Origin: Podospora pseudocomata
Taxonomy: Eukaryota; Ascomycota; Sordariomycetes; Sordariales; Podosporaceae
Reading direction: 5' to 3'
Length of the DNA stretch: 64,000 nt
Assembly: GCF_035222375.1 (NCBI RefSeq)
Contig: NW_026946366.1
Span: forward strand, 1,736,001-1,800,000
In this document: positions 46,301 to 57,586 of the stretch, piece after piece
Position numbering within the stretch: position 1 is the first letter of the stretch
Layout: every line of letters begins with the position of its first letter
Made by a program: the position numbers and the translations under genes
Notes under the pieces: generated by a model
Seen by the model: only the letters and a program-made list of their open reading frames with translations
What the model was told of the DNA's origin: nothing
Database searches by the model: none

Positions 46301-47224
46301 ATGGACGAACACCTCGCCCAAATCGTCTCCCTCGCCCAAGCCAAATTCAAGTCAACACCCCCCAACCGTCGGCTGTGTAAGTCACCTTCCTCCTCCCCAT
46401 CTCACACACCCCCATCGAACTAACCGTCCCAAAAAGTAATCGGCATCTCCGGCCCTCCCGGCTCCGGTAAACCTCCCCATGCTCTCCAACACCCCCCCAA
46501 GCTCCTCACTAACATTTTTCCCTCGCCCCCCCCAGGCAAAACCACCCTCTCAACCCTCCTCACCACCTCCCTCAACTCCCTCCTCCCCCAAACAACAACC
46601 TTCCTCCCCCTAGACGGCTACCACCACCCCCGCTCCATCCTCGACACCTTCCCCGACCGAGCCCGCGCCCATAAATACCGCGGCTCAGAACCAACCTTCA
46701 ACGGCCCCGCCTTCCTCTCCCTCGTCCAATCCCTCGCCGAACCCATCACCCCCTCCACATCCCCCATCTACGCCCCCAGCTTCGACCACGCCCTCAAAGA
46801 CCCGGTCGAGAACGCCATCGAAATCCTACCGACGCACAGGATAGTGGTTATCGAGGGGAATTGTAGGCCCCCCGTCCATTTTCCCTCACACCCGCCCCCT
46901 TTCCTTGCTTAAAATGCTGATGATCAAATGGATAAAAAAGATATCATGCTCAACAAACCACCCTGGTCATCCATCCCGCCGTTACTGGACATCAAGATCT
47001 TCATCTCCGCGCCCGAGCCGGTTTTGCGGCAAAGGCTGGCAAGGAGACATTTGGCTGCTGGGTTAGTCGACAGTGTGGAAAAGGGGGAGGAGAGGGCCGA
47101 TTTTAACGATGTACCCAACGGTAGGCAGATCGTTGAGAATCTGGTTCTCTATCAGGGGGATGTAATTCAGATCGGGAGCGCGGATGATGTGACGTGGGGA
47201 CCTGTCTCCTCGTCGTCAATGTAG
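46301..47224 (+). CDS. yfh7: P-loop kinase of the Yfh7/uridine-kinase-like group
   Basis: Four exons, 46301-46376, 46437-46466, 46536-46862 and 46941-47224, give 238 residues. MDEHLAQIVSLAQAKFKSTP leads to the P-loop IGISGPPGSG/KTTLSTLLTT, with an intron falling inside the glycine-rich loop; the second exon is just 30 nt. FLPLDGYHHPRSILDTFPD is the nucleoside/phosphoribulokinase-like acceptor segment; RARAHKYRGSEPTFNGPAFL and YAPSFDHALKDPV follow. The Walker-B-like strand is RIVVIEGN/YIMLNKPPWSSI, with RQRLARRHLAAGL as a lid. This order matches yeast Yfh7, an ATP-dependent kinase whose natural substrate is not established. The last intron has a purine-rich acceptor (AAAAAAG), which is weak, yet frame and family continuity support it. 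Confidence 0.85.
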
Positions 47225-47660
47225 ATATCAAACTTGAAATGAAGGACATTGTGACCACACAGTCACTCAGTCTTGCTGAATTCTAACATTCACATTCAGT
47301 CACTTCAATTCTTCACTTCAGAGTCAGAATTGGCATCGCTATTAATTCAGAACGAAGAATCTTCTTCATCTGTCTCAATCGAGTGCCTCTGCAGATCCAA
47401 AAGCAAGAACACTCACGCAGCCCATGCTGCCAAGTAGTGGTTGATATCCGAACCCAAGATCCCATCGCGGATAAGCAAACTCCTCCCCACTCCAGACGCC
47501 TTCTCGAAACAACTAGCAAATCCCTTCACAACGCTTTCCGCCGCGCTCTTAGTCTTACGAATATGCTCCCATGAAAATCTTCTGTGCTACTCCAAATAGC
47601 ACCGATATTAATCATATGTCAGCTCCATCTCCTCTATCCCAATGTGGGAACCATGCCAAT
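47225..47660. other. Convergent intergenic
   Basis: 3' flanks of the kinase gene and of the 901-residue protein gene. Nothing else is seen. Confidence 0.5.
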
Positions 47661-50537
47661 TCACTTGGGAAGGTGAAAATTAAAGCGGCCTGCGGTCGGC
47701 AGCGCGGCTCTGCTGGCATGACGGGACGCTCCAAGGCCGCGCAAAGTCGACGCACTGGATGATCTGCGCGTGTTTGCGGGCGGTGGTGTGGCCACTGCAG
47801 GCGCGAATGCGCGAGCAGTCGGTGTGAACGTCCGCGCGGCCGTGTTCAACGGCGGAGTTGGCTCTTCGATGGGGATCAGTTGTGATCCCTGCTCGAACGC
47901 GTCTATACGCACGGTAGAGCACGAGGTCGCTCGTGGCCCTGCCGGTGACTCAAGAGTGAGCCGTGACATTCGGCGGTCAAGATCGCCCACCTGGGTGTCA
48001 CTGCCCAAATCGCGGGCAGACGGCTGCAAAGTCGCAAGCGCTCCGGGACGGTCCCCGACAGCACGCGAACCCGGAAAGAAAAAGTCCTCCAGGTTCTCAG
48101 CCTCGTCAATCCTGGTCTCAGGGTCAAGCTGAGCGAGGTCGTGGAAATAGCTATCCTCCTTCCAGCGCTTTTCGTACGGGAGTCCCGTGAAAGCATTACT
48201 GTTTTGAAGGGGGGCATCCATGGTCGAGGACCACCGTGAGGCACCAAGTCCAGCATCGAGTTTTCGATATTCAGCCATGGGCTTCACAGGGGCCTGGACT
48301 GGCTTCAAGGCGGCAGCTGATGCCTGCGGTGAAATGTTCTCCACGGCCACGGACGACTCCGTTTTGACGATAGTCATAGGCTGCTTTTGAGTTGTGGCAG
48401 CGGATGACTCTGCTTTCCCCAACACCCAGTCCATACCAATGGTGGACTTCCGGATGTACTCCTTCGTGTCAACACCGTCATCAGGAGGAGTGGGGGCCCC
48501 ATCTTTACCGTGTGGATACGGGACATCTGCCAACCAGGCCGGGGGTTGGACCTGGGAGTCCTTCATGGCCATCATCTCTTCATTCGTATACTGAAAACGA
48601 CGGGGCTTGACAAACGCCACTGCAGAGGAGTTGAGATAGTCCTCTATCTGTGCGACTACCTCTTGTCGCTCGGACTTGGTGTGGTCCTGGCAGACCACAT
48701 CGATGAATGCTTCGCGGATACCTTCAACAGTTGCGGTAATCTCCCGCTTGGTCTTCCCGCCAGCCTTCTTCCTGAGAAAAGCCGTGAGCATGTTTCGGAG
48801 CATGGCAACTGCATCAGGCACTGATAGCCTGACTGGTTCGTGTGTCAAAGCATCATTCTCTACTGGCGTGCTGGTTCTGCTGATGTCGTGGCCGAGCGAA
48901 GTCACAGCAGGCGCCACCTCCAAGGCATCTTCGTTGCCGTATGGCTCCAAGGTCGAGAGCAGTGCCGATGCCTCCGAACTTCCACGCTTTTGGACCGGAC
49001 TGGTGTCCTTCCCCTCGACATTGATAAGGACACCTTGTGTCGCTTTGAGCTCCGACTCGTCATCGTGTTGGCGCGTGCCGCTGGCTTCGCCCGTGATGAA
49101 CCGAGAAGCGTACTGCACCGCCCTGTTATTGGACACGCTAGCCTGTGGCTTGACCGGTGGTAAACGAATCACAGTAGTGTTTTCGTTCGCGGGAGCAGCG
49201 TTTGCTGGAGTAACCGGCGGCTGAGTTGCAATCGATGGCTTGGGAGCAACCGATGGCTCTGGGGCAGGCTTCTGCCCAGAGGTTTCAAAAGCCCCCACGG
49301 CATATTTGCCAGCTTTGAGGTCTCTCAAAACTTTGAGGAAACTCTCAAGCTCACCAGCGGTACTGAAAGTCAGGCCGAAATACAGAACGTTCTGTCCAAA
49401 ATGAAGAGAGAGGGTCAGGTCGCTTGAGACAAAGTCCTGATATTCGGCAATGGTGAACTGAACGAATAGTTTGTTTTCGGCAAACATCATGCAGAAGCCC
49501 AGTGTGGGAGCTGGAGCCACTGTCAAGAAGACAATGGCAGGCAACGGCTGATTTCTTCCAGGTGGGTTGAGGAGAACCTCTGCCCGAGCGACCATGTGGA
49601 GAGGGTTGGCGACATGTTGGTTCCCACCATATTGGGATGGCAGGACTGGGACGTCTCTAGGAGCCTGCTGCACAATCCTGGAGGGGCCTGGGAGCGGGCT
49701 CGAAACCGGTTGGCGAAGGGGAGCAGACTCTGACGGCTGCCGGAGGTGGACAGGCGCTGATGGGAGCCGGGATGGACCGGCATTTCTGGAGCTGGACATC
49801 TTCTGCTTGCGGCTGCGGTTGCTTACGAACGGGGACCCGCTCTTGACCATTTGCTGAACGTGCGCAAACGAGTGATGTGGCTCCTGGGCCGGAGGCATCT
49901 GACTTCGGGTCGCATAGGGATGAAGGTTACTATACAGTATGGTTAGCACTAGGGCTTCTTCTTGACACAATAACTGGCAAAATGTAACCCACTTGCGGCT
50001 CTGGCTCTCCTGATATTTCAGCAAAGCCGTCGCCTTTCTCTTGGCCTCTGCCTTCAGCTCGTGAAGGCGAGGACCTCCAAGATCAGCAAGCCCTTTGACC
50101 GCGGCAGCGTCATCATCCTCGAAGACGCCGGACGCAATGGCATCTGGCGAAATGTCAGCATCTACCATTCTATCAACTTTGGATGAGAGATCATACCCTG
50201 CCAAACATTCGACATCTTCGCACCCCTCGCTACGAGCGCATCATTCTGGATTTGGGGCCGACGAATATACTCTTGTCTGGGCTCACGGTCGCCCCGGTCA
50301 CCCCGACCATGTCGGCCATTCTTTCCGCCTCCCTTCTTTTTATTCATGGCTGCCAACTCGCCGTCATCGACGGGAAGTTCGTCCAGGCGGCCGATTCCCA
50401 AATCCGCCTGCAGATAACTAGTTAGCAGTATGTTGCATGACAATAGGAGCAGGGAACTTCACCATCATGGCCTGCTGGATAGCGGCCTCCTCCGCCAGCT
50501 CCTCTGAGGTCTTCTTGTTCTCTTTGTCGATCGACAT
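47661..50537 (-). CDS. Large protein of unknown function with basic/disordered ends and one compact domain
   Basis: Four exons, 50537-50463, 50407-50197, 50143-49993 and 49929-47661, give 901 residues. The start MSIDKENKKTSEELAEEAAI is followed by a Lys/Gly/Arg segment (KKKGGGKNGRHGRGDRGDRE). Most of the rest is Pro/Ser/Gln/Ala-rich and probably disordered. One compact stretch at about residues 243-330 alternates hydrophobic strands (PAIVFLTVAPAPTLGFCMMF, LTLSLHFGQNVLYFGLTFST) and ends in an amphipathic helix (GELESFLKVLRDLKAGKYAV), a pattern like a PH/EVH1-type fold. A second more ordered part near AVAMLRNMLTAFLRKKAGGK follows. Intron 2 is read as 53 nt with a TGCTGAC branch; intron 3 (63 nt) is open in frame. 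I do not recognise the family. Confidence 0.75.
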
Positions 50538-53164
50538 GATGACTAGATGCCCGTATGATTCTTGAAGGAGTTGTGATGTTTGAGCAAACGAGTGACCTAA
50601 ACCGGGTCTGTAACGAGTGATGGAGTCGATCCAATCGAAAGGCCGTGCCCTGTCAAGTAGGACAAGACGTTGCTCACGACAACTGATTGATAATAGCGAT
50701 CTGAAAGATGGTTACAAAGGCAATTGATATGACAAGATCCTGACGGATCGTTTGACTAGACGCTTTGGGTTGAACAGAGGCAGGAGGTTGGCGAAGAGTG
50801 GTAAAGATCGAAGAACGAGAGAATGTTGTGGAGAGGTAAGCAGGCAAAGTGGGGAGTGCAAGCTTCTTAGAGGCGGCCACTCGGGAGCTCGGTTACGCTA
50901 GGCAATGAGAGGGTTGGTATGAAGGAAGGTACGCGCGTGCGGTGGGAACAAGGCGAGCAGGGATGGCAGGAGCACTGCTCGTTGAGGGGGGAGGAAGGAA
51001 GGGAGCACTGAGAGTAGAGGTTGGTCGGGCACAACTCGAAGGCGGTTTACTTACCGAATGAGCTGCCCACCTCAGAGTGATGGAACAAAGACAACGAATG
51101 TATCAAACTCGTTTTCTGCGTGTAGCAGAGTCGTCGGTATTGGTTTCTTGGAGCAAAGCGGAATAATACCGGGGAGCTGTCGAGTCGATCTGTTAGACGT
51201 CTGCAATTATTTTCGACTCTGTTATGTACATGCCTTGATGGTGGCGACGATGATGGAAACACAACTCGAGGTCACGATAGATCGTCAATCAAGCCTGAGT
51301 TCCCTTGGGTGGTGAGGGAGATTGTCGGCCGACGGGGACCTTTGGGTGGTCGTGTTGTCAAGACCACGGAGGCAAGGAAGCCAGGAAGATATCTCCAGCC
51401 TGTTGAGGTAACAAGATAAGTTGTCAAGATACTCGAAGGGGATAAATCGAAAGACGAAGGGTAAGGTGAGCCAGTGGGAAAGCTAAGTAGTCGTGGCGGG
51501 AGGCTGTTGAGTTCGCAGCTAGATGCTTTTGTTGTGTTGTGTTTGGTTCAGGAAAAGAAAGCAGCGACTGAGGGAGAAGGAAGAGACTTTATACCCTTTG
51601 TGGGACCCACGATGCGGTCTGTGGGTGCTCTCAATATGAGCAGCACCATCATGCCGCCGCCGGGTTTTGATTGCGGCCGAGGCTAGGGCTTGGAGGTTGT
51701 CGTCGCCGAGATATCTCGGGGGTCGTCGGGGGTCGACCGCGGGGGTTAGACGGCGGGTGTGACAGGAGATTACGCAGAGCCGTGGAGGTCATCGATACTT
51801 GCTTTCAACTTCAAGTTCTGAGTTTCATACACAGTCACAAGCCACTTTACCTTACCTACCTTGCATTACATTGCCTACGAACAAGCGTTTCCATTAAGCA
51901 CCAGATTTCGTACCATGGCCGCCATTAACTGGACCTCGGGGTCGGTTTGTAGGGCTTATCTCCATCTTTCAAGAATCTCCCATGTCTTTAAGACTTTGCC
52001 ATGTAGCTCAGAAGGCTTGGTCACACATGGTTCATGAACAACAAGTTAGGTGCCCAGACGGGCAGCTTTGAGTAATTGCCACTGGATCTGGGTTTTTGCG
52101 TTATAAAGGTTGTTACCTCCACAGGAGAATCATGGAATGATATTGCCACCGTTTGTTTTTTTGTAAGGAACATATATATATATTGAACAAACAGCTGCAT
52201 TTTACAAAGGACGTGATCAATTCGTCCATTTTACAGTGTGCTTATTGACTTGCCCCTATTCTTGGACCTTGATATGGTCCGTGCGGAGGATACCCCTGAA
52301 TTTGGATTTGCAGCAATTTGGGCCAAGGCATTCCACTTCATTGGGTCACCGCTTGCTTGTCTACTTTTCCCAATCCGTGCCCTCGCGTCACACTCAGTGT
52401 CTGTCAACCCATTGCACGCTCATATACCACCCAGGGACCCGGGGTGCAATGAGCGGGACTGTTCGGCTGAGGGGCTTTCTTGATCATGAAAACGGGCAAC
52501 AAGCCATACATATACCGACTCACCTCCCTCTTCAATCGCAACTCTTAGAACAACGGTAACGGAGACGACTATTCCGATGGCTGTGATAATGTAAACACTG
52601 TCTACATCTAGGACTACGCCGGCCAGTATCCGATGAGAGCAGCAAGGCTTCTAGTTATAAGAAATTGGACGACGGAGAGCTGTCTAGGAGGAAGATAATC
52701 TTACCTGTCTTGTGATGACAGTTCCAATTCAAGATGATGTGGCAAATATGTCAAGACCACCCGTGGGAGACGTGCAGATTCTAGACAGTGGTGTCTCCTC
52801 CACTGGGCTACTTACTCGCGCCAGGTTTACACCGTTTGAAGGTTTATGTGTGTTTTTATTCAACACCTGATTTGGACTTCAACAGCGTAACCGGAGAAGC
52901 GAGCAAGGGAAGTAAGTGTACGGGCATGCTGCATGTGGAATCTGGAAGTTGAATCCAATATCTTCAAATTGAGGATACAGCGGTGACGTTTCGGCAGGTA
53001 GCAACAACAACATCAATTCAACACATCACAATATTCTGTCAAAGTCTAGTAGTGTAACTTCAAATTATTTTATATTCAACGGCGACAGCCATCATGCCCG
53101 CCACCATGCCCTCATAATCATTATGCAATAAATATCGCTAAAATCAAATCCCATCATTCTCCCA
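50538..53164. other. Gene-poor 2.6 kb
   Basis: The left part is upstream of the 901-residue protein gene, possibly with long leader. The remainder has scattered 60-107 codon frames on both strands with no recognisable feature. A short AT alternation occurs near 52172-52182. No gene or repeat element is supported. Confidence 0.4.
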
Positions 53165-53440
53165 TTACTTTGACCGAGCATCCTTGGGAGGCTCGCTCAG
53201 ACCATCATTGCCCTGACGACCAATTCCGCTCATATCAATATCCTCCGAAGCCTTGGTCGCAGGCTCCCTCAGTCCAGCTGTGGAACCGAGACCGGTTGAA
53301 ACATCGCTCGAAAAACGACCACTGCCGACGTTGGTCTTGCTAGCGTCGGCGGACTGCCAGTCGGAGGCCTTGGGGGGCATCTGCGGGAGGGGGAGATTCT
53401 GACGGACCTCTTCAATCTTGTCGGCCTTGGATTGAGTCAT
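53165..53440 (-). CDS. Small hydrophilic protein of unknown function
   Basis: A 91-codon frame with a good ATG: MTQSKADKIEEVRQNLPLPQ, then MPPKASDWQSADASKTNVGS, and ending SEPPKDARSK. It is rich in Ser, Gly, Asp, Lys and Pro, has no cysteine or hydrophobic segment, and is probably disordered. It recalls small hydrophilic stress- or development-associated proteins of filamentous fungi, but I cannot name a family. The leader upstream (53441-53700) is TTGATTGATT-rich. Coding is supported by sequence coherence and codon use; confidence in function is low. Confidence 0.65.
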   Translation of the reverse strand: MTQSKADKIEEVRQNLPLPQMPPKASDWQSADASKTNVGSGRFSSDVSTGLGSTAGLREPATKASEDIDMSGIGRQGNDGLSEPPKDARSK

Positions 53441-54668
53441 GTTGGTTGTGTTTGTGTGTGGTTCTGATGGGGGTCAGCACATCTGCTTCAAACTCTTGAG
53501 AGTTCAAGGAGCTTACTTGATGTGGTGATTGTTGGCGTGAGACAAAGTCTTTTGAGTTGGTGCTTATTTTGAATTGCTTGATTGATTGATTGGTCTGGTG
53601 AACTGATTGGGAAGAACAGAATTGAAAACAGGAGACCTCTAAATATCTCGACTGGAGTGTGCTTTGGCGGAATATGAAGCTGGAGGACATCACAAAATGA
53701 CGTCAATTACATCACAGACCCCAGAGAGCCCAGCGAGGCCCCTGTCACCAGCCCCTGCAGCCCCGCCCTAGGGTAGCGGGTGGTGTCTCAAGTGCCGATC
53801 TGCCCCAGCCGACTGGCTGGTGGCGCCAATGTCTTGGCTCTATGTTCAACGACATCTTTCGATTGTTGGAGCTTTGGGAGCGGATGGAAGTTCCACAGAT
53901 GATCCTGCGGGTTCTGTCTGCGTGGGTGGTTGCTCATCAATTGGCAATGGTCCGACTTCTTCGTCACTTGCCCACATGTCACTTTAAAGCCAAGTTAAGA
54001 GCTGTTGGAAAGTGTGATTTGATCGATTTGATCGAGATTTGAGATGCCGATGGCTTGTTGAAAGCCTCAAGACTGACTTCAGGCACGCTGAATACATACA
54101 TACGACGACGACACAATCGGCCAAAAGAAAAAAAAAGAAAAAAAATCATCGCACAAGACAGAAGTAACCTGTGTATATTTCATCCTCCAGACCCCATCGC
54201 CTATCAAAGCACGCTACTAACGTTGTGTATGTTGGTTGGCGGCAAGAGACAAGAAGCGTAAACCCTTTCCGATGGAGCCTATCCTAGGCTATAGGCCACT
54301 CATGAAGCCGAGACTTGATGAAACCCGATTGACGATTAAGGAACCGCGTAACCCCATCCGTCGAAACCAGAGAAAGAAAAACGATGAACAATTGACCCGA
54401 TTTCCGTACCGCAGATGACTACCCCCCAAAACGCCGTGTCCTTGTCAAGCGCATCCGGCGCGTGTCGCAAAAATTATAAGAATGGGAAAATCAAAAAGAA
54501 AACACTAGAAGAGCGTAACTGCATAACTTGCATAACCGTAACTCGTGTCGTTTGATGTCGTGTGTAGCGTCCTTGGTTGAGTTCCGTATGCCTCTCTATG
54601 TTGGATAGAGAGTGGAAATTGCTGCTGACCTAATTGGCAGGAGTGGAGGCGTTGAGGAGAGACGAGTC
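53441..54668. other. Intergenic 1.2 kb
   Basis: Upstream region of the small hydrophilic gene on the left, 3' flank of the next gene on the right. Nothing coding is supported. Confidence 0.45.
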
Positions 54669-55700
54669 CTAGAAGATGGGAGAAGGCAACTCAAAGTCGG
54701 AGATTGAGTCTGTGTCCTCGACTACAGCAGCGACAGCCTTCATCTTCCACTTCTGAGCAGCAGTGGAGGTGATGGGCTCGCAGTCCTCGTCGACAAAGAT
54801 CTCAAAGTCCAGTTTCTGTTCCTGCTCACCAAGGTCAAAGCCAAACTTCGTCTTGGTCTCGCTCTTGAAAAGAGGGCTGGAGCTGATGCGGCCAGACTTC
54901 TTGACGAGTCGGCGACCACGAGGAGTGCCTCTCATGGACATGAGCTTGCGAGACTCGGCATTCCATTCCTCGCACTCTTGAATTTCCTTGCGGTACTCGA
55001 GAACCCACTGGCGAGCCATCTCGGCGTGATCGGGGGATCCGTCGTTGTTGACGAAAGATGGGACGTGAATATAATGAGTCGAAGGTCCAGCACGATGAGC
55101 CAAAGGCCCAGAGCGGCGGCGGGGAGGCATCGAGAGAGGTTGGGCGTTCTCGTCCTGCTTAGGAAGCTCAACCTTCAAATTGAAACTCGAAGCAGCGTTA
55201 TTGCGGTGGGTGTGAGGAATGTCGATGGCAGCCTGGGTTTTTCCAGAGGGCTCAGGCTCTGGGCCTTGCTCTGCAACTTTGTGGGCCTTCTTGGGAGCAA
55301 AGTTGTGGGAAGTGGGACGGGCAATTTGGGGCAGGCCAAAAGTCTTGGAGTTGGCCGGAATGGTGAGAAGGTGAGTAATGTCGCCCAGAGGAACACGGCC
55401 AGAGTCCCTGCCATCGTCATCGTCGAATTTGTCGTCATCGAGCTTCTTCTCATCGATCTCGTCGTCGTCGGTCCCAGAGGTTTGGGCAGCAGTGCTATTT
55501 TCAGCCTCGTCGGTCAGAGAAGCGGGGCCAGCAGTGGTCGTAGCCGGGGCGTCCTCGTCGATAGACGGGTCACCCTCGTCAATCTGCGACTCGGGGTCCA
55601 AAACCAGGGGTCGGAGCGGAGACGAGACGTGAGGCTCAAAATAGCCACGATCCAACCGGGAGGTTTGGGCGGTCTTAGTGGCCTGCTTTGTCATCGACAT
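54669..55700 (-). CDS. Acidic, mostly disordered protein of unknown function
   Basis: Single uninterrupted frame of 343 residues with the ATG at 55700. The N-terminal part (MSMTKQATKTAQTSRLDRGY) leads to a strongly acidic block (TDDDEIDEKKLDDDKFDDDD) and then the short motif GRVPLGDITHLLTIPA. A basic Arg-rich part (PPRRRSGPLAHRAG) and a probable helix (EMARQWVLEYRKEIQECEEW) follow, then GTPRGRRLVKKSGRISSSPL. The end is SDFELPSPIF. Composition suggests a nuclear, charge-patterned protein. RxxL-like and PLGDIT-like short motifs occur in several cell-cycle proteins, but that is too weak to name one. No family recognised. Confidence 0.65.
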   Translation of the reverse strand: MSMTKQATKTAQTSRLDRGYFEPHVSSPLRPLVLDPESQIDEGDPSIDEDAPATTTAGPASLTDEAENSTAAQTSGTDDDEIDEKKLDDDKFDDDDGRDSGRVPLGDITHLLTIPANSKTFGLPQIARPTSHNFAPKKAHKVAEQGPEPEPSGKTQAAIDIPHTHRNNAASSFNLKVELPKQDENAQPLSMPPRRRSGPLAHRAGPSTHYIHVPSFVNNDGSPDHAEMARQWVLEYRKEIQECEEWNAESRKLMSMRGTPRGRRLVKKSGRISSSPLFKSETKTKFGFDLGEQEQKLDFEIFVDEDCEPITSTAAQKWKMKAVAAVVEDTDSISDFELPSPIF

Positions 55701-57586
55701 CTTTCCTGACGGGTCGGAGGTTGATGGTGAAGTTGGTGAGGTCGGGAGTGTGATGGTGAGTTGTGAGAGGGTTCAAAGACAGCACAAGGAAATTTGATGG
55801 CTCAATTATGAAATAAATTGCGGAGATTCCGTCTATCAAGGCTGACAGTGCTCCTGAGCGTTCTGATGAACTGCGCGGGTCTCAGTTGTTCGTGAGGCTC
55901 CGCGTGAAGCTCGGCGGTGTGGTAATGTGTGAGGGGAGAATGAGAACAATGACGGGGAGGTCCGTGATATTCTCTTGGAGCTGTAGAGCAGGGGTATGGC
56001 GACTTGAACACGCACAACGATGCGAGCATAAACATCTCCTAGAACCCCTGTCTGGGCGCCTGAGGAAGCAAAACGAACCCCAAAGACAACCTGGAAAGAG
56101 CTGCTTTGTGCCAATTCCTGCAAGTATTGATTATCCTTAAGGTACCTAGAAAGCGATGGCTGATGACTACACAACGTAGACCTTCTACCACGCGCTACTA
56201 TCTGTAGCAATGGACAGGTATAAGGCACGCAAGGCCTTGTTAGGCATCTTCCTCTTGACGACTCCCTGTCCGTATTCACTTCAGGACACGGACTCTTCGT
56301 ATTGTTCATGTCTATTGGGTACCTGTAGGGGCCTTTCGCTCCTTCCATATGTGTCTCCATGGCCAGATATCACCGAAATCGGAATCATCTGAAGTTCAAC
56401 AATGGGCTGTAAAACTCTTCAACTAGGCAGACGCCTTCACGTCGCTTCCCATAGGATATACCTTTTCTTCAACTGCCAGCTTATGACAACCACGTGCAGA
56501 GGACAATAATTACACCGCTAAACGCCCTTAGAGACAAGGAGATGTGGTTTGTCCATGGCATAGGCTGATATAGGGCTTGGGGTTTTGAGATACACATTGT
56601 GAATAAGATAACAGAGACTGATATCTCACAAATAGATCTGAATGATAGTTAATTCTAATAATCTCTTTATATCACCCGAAATACCTGGAATGGGAAACTG
56701 TTCTTCTACAATAGCCCCACAAGATATTTGCTACTTGCTCATAACCTCAACCCCGACTTAATGCAGAAGATCTGATGAATATTGGCCCCACATACCTGGG
56801 AGCATTATACTTTTGTTACCTCGTGGAGGTTCTGCTGGGACATATTGTTAGAATAGGGGCAGCATCCAGCAATTTACACAATGGTTCACAGCTTTAAAAC
56901 AGCCAGTCCCACAATCTATAGGAAATCTGGTAAACTGGCAGAGCAAGAAGACTCTCCGGGCTCTTGCTTTCACAAAGTTTTTGGTGGACATATTTCCAAG
57001 AGTTTTGCAGTCTCAGAGAGTCTTTGTGCACGCTCTTTGAAGATGGTGTGTGTTGTCGTGGAGCCAAAAAGGGAAGCATTCACTTACACGCATGGGACAG
57101 GGGTGCCTGATTGGCCAGCTTTGGGCATCTCTACCCAGCAGCATCTTTACTCTCGGACTCTGCCACCTTGACTCAAGATGTCTGTTCGCGCGTTCATCTG
57201 AACCCAGTTTGGAGATAAAGCTCTGCTTGCATCAGTTGTGTAGATAGCCTCACTTTTATGCCTTCTGAAATCCTCAAAATTTGACAGTATTTATTGTTCT
57301 ATTCTCATGGTGATGTGCCGCCTCAACCCTAACCCAGATCACCTATGAAGATCCAGGCTGTCCCGGCCGGCACCGGTCACCCGATCCAATTAATGCTGGA
57401 CATGGCAGGTGCCCGTGCCTCGGCGCGGCCACTTTTAAAAAGTGAAAGAGGCGATGCCCTCAACAATTTCTCTGTGCATTGCGCCAATTCCGATGCCGCC
57501 TCCCCAGACGTCCGCCCTTCCCTAGATTTTGCTCTTTTCTCTCCAATGCCTTAATACGATTCTTTTAATATACGAAAACGAACGAA
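55701..57586. other. Gene-poor 1.9 kb with an A/T-rich part
   Basis: Upstream of the acidic protein gene on the left. From about 56560 to 56880 the sequence is clearly more A/T-rich than its surroundings. A 174-codon minus frame at 55836-56360 lacks recognisable features and overlaps the expected promoter. No gene is supported. Confidence 0.4.

Noticed and set aside
50144-50196. A shorter 35-nt reading of intron 2 in the 901-residue protein gene (50196-50162)
   Set aside because: Too short for a fungal intron; the 53-nt version has a perfect TGCTGAC branch and the same frame.
55836-56360. A 174-codon minus frame upstream of the acidic protein gene
   Set aside because: No domain, composition of translated noncoding DNA, and it would overlap the promoter.
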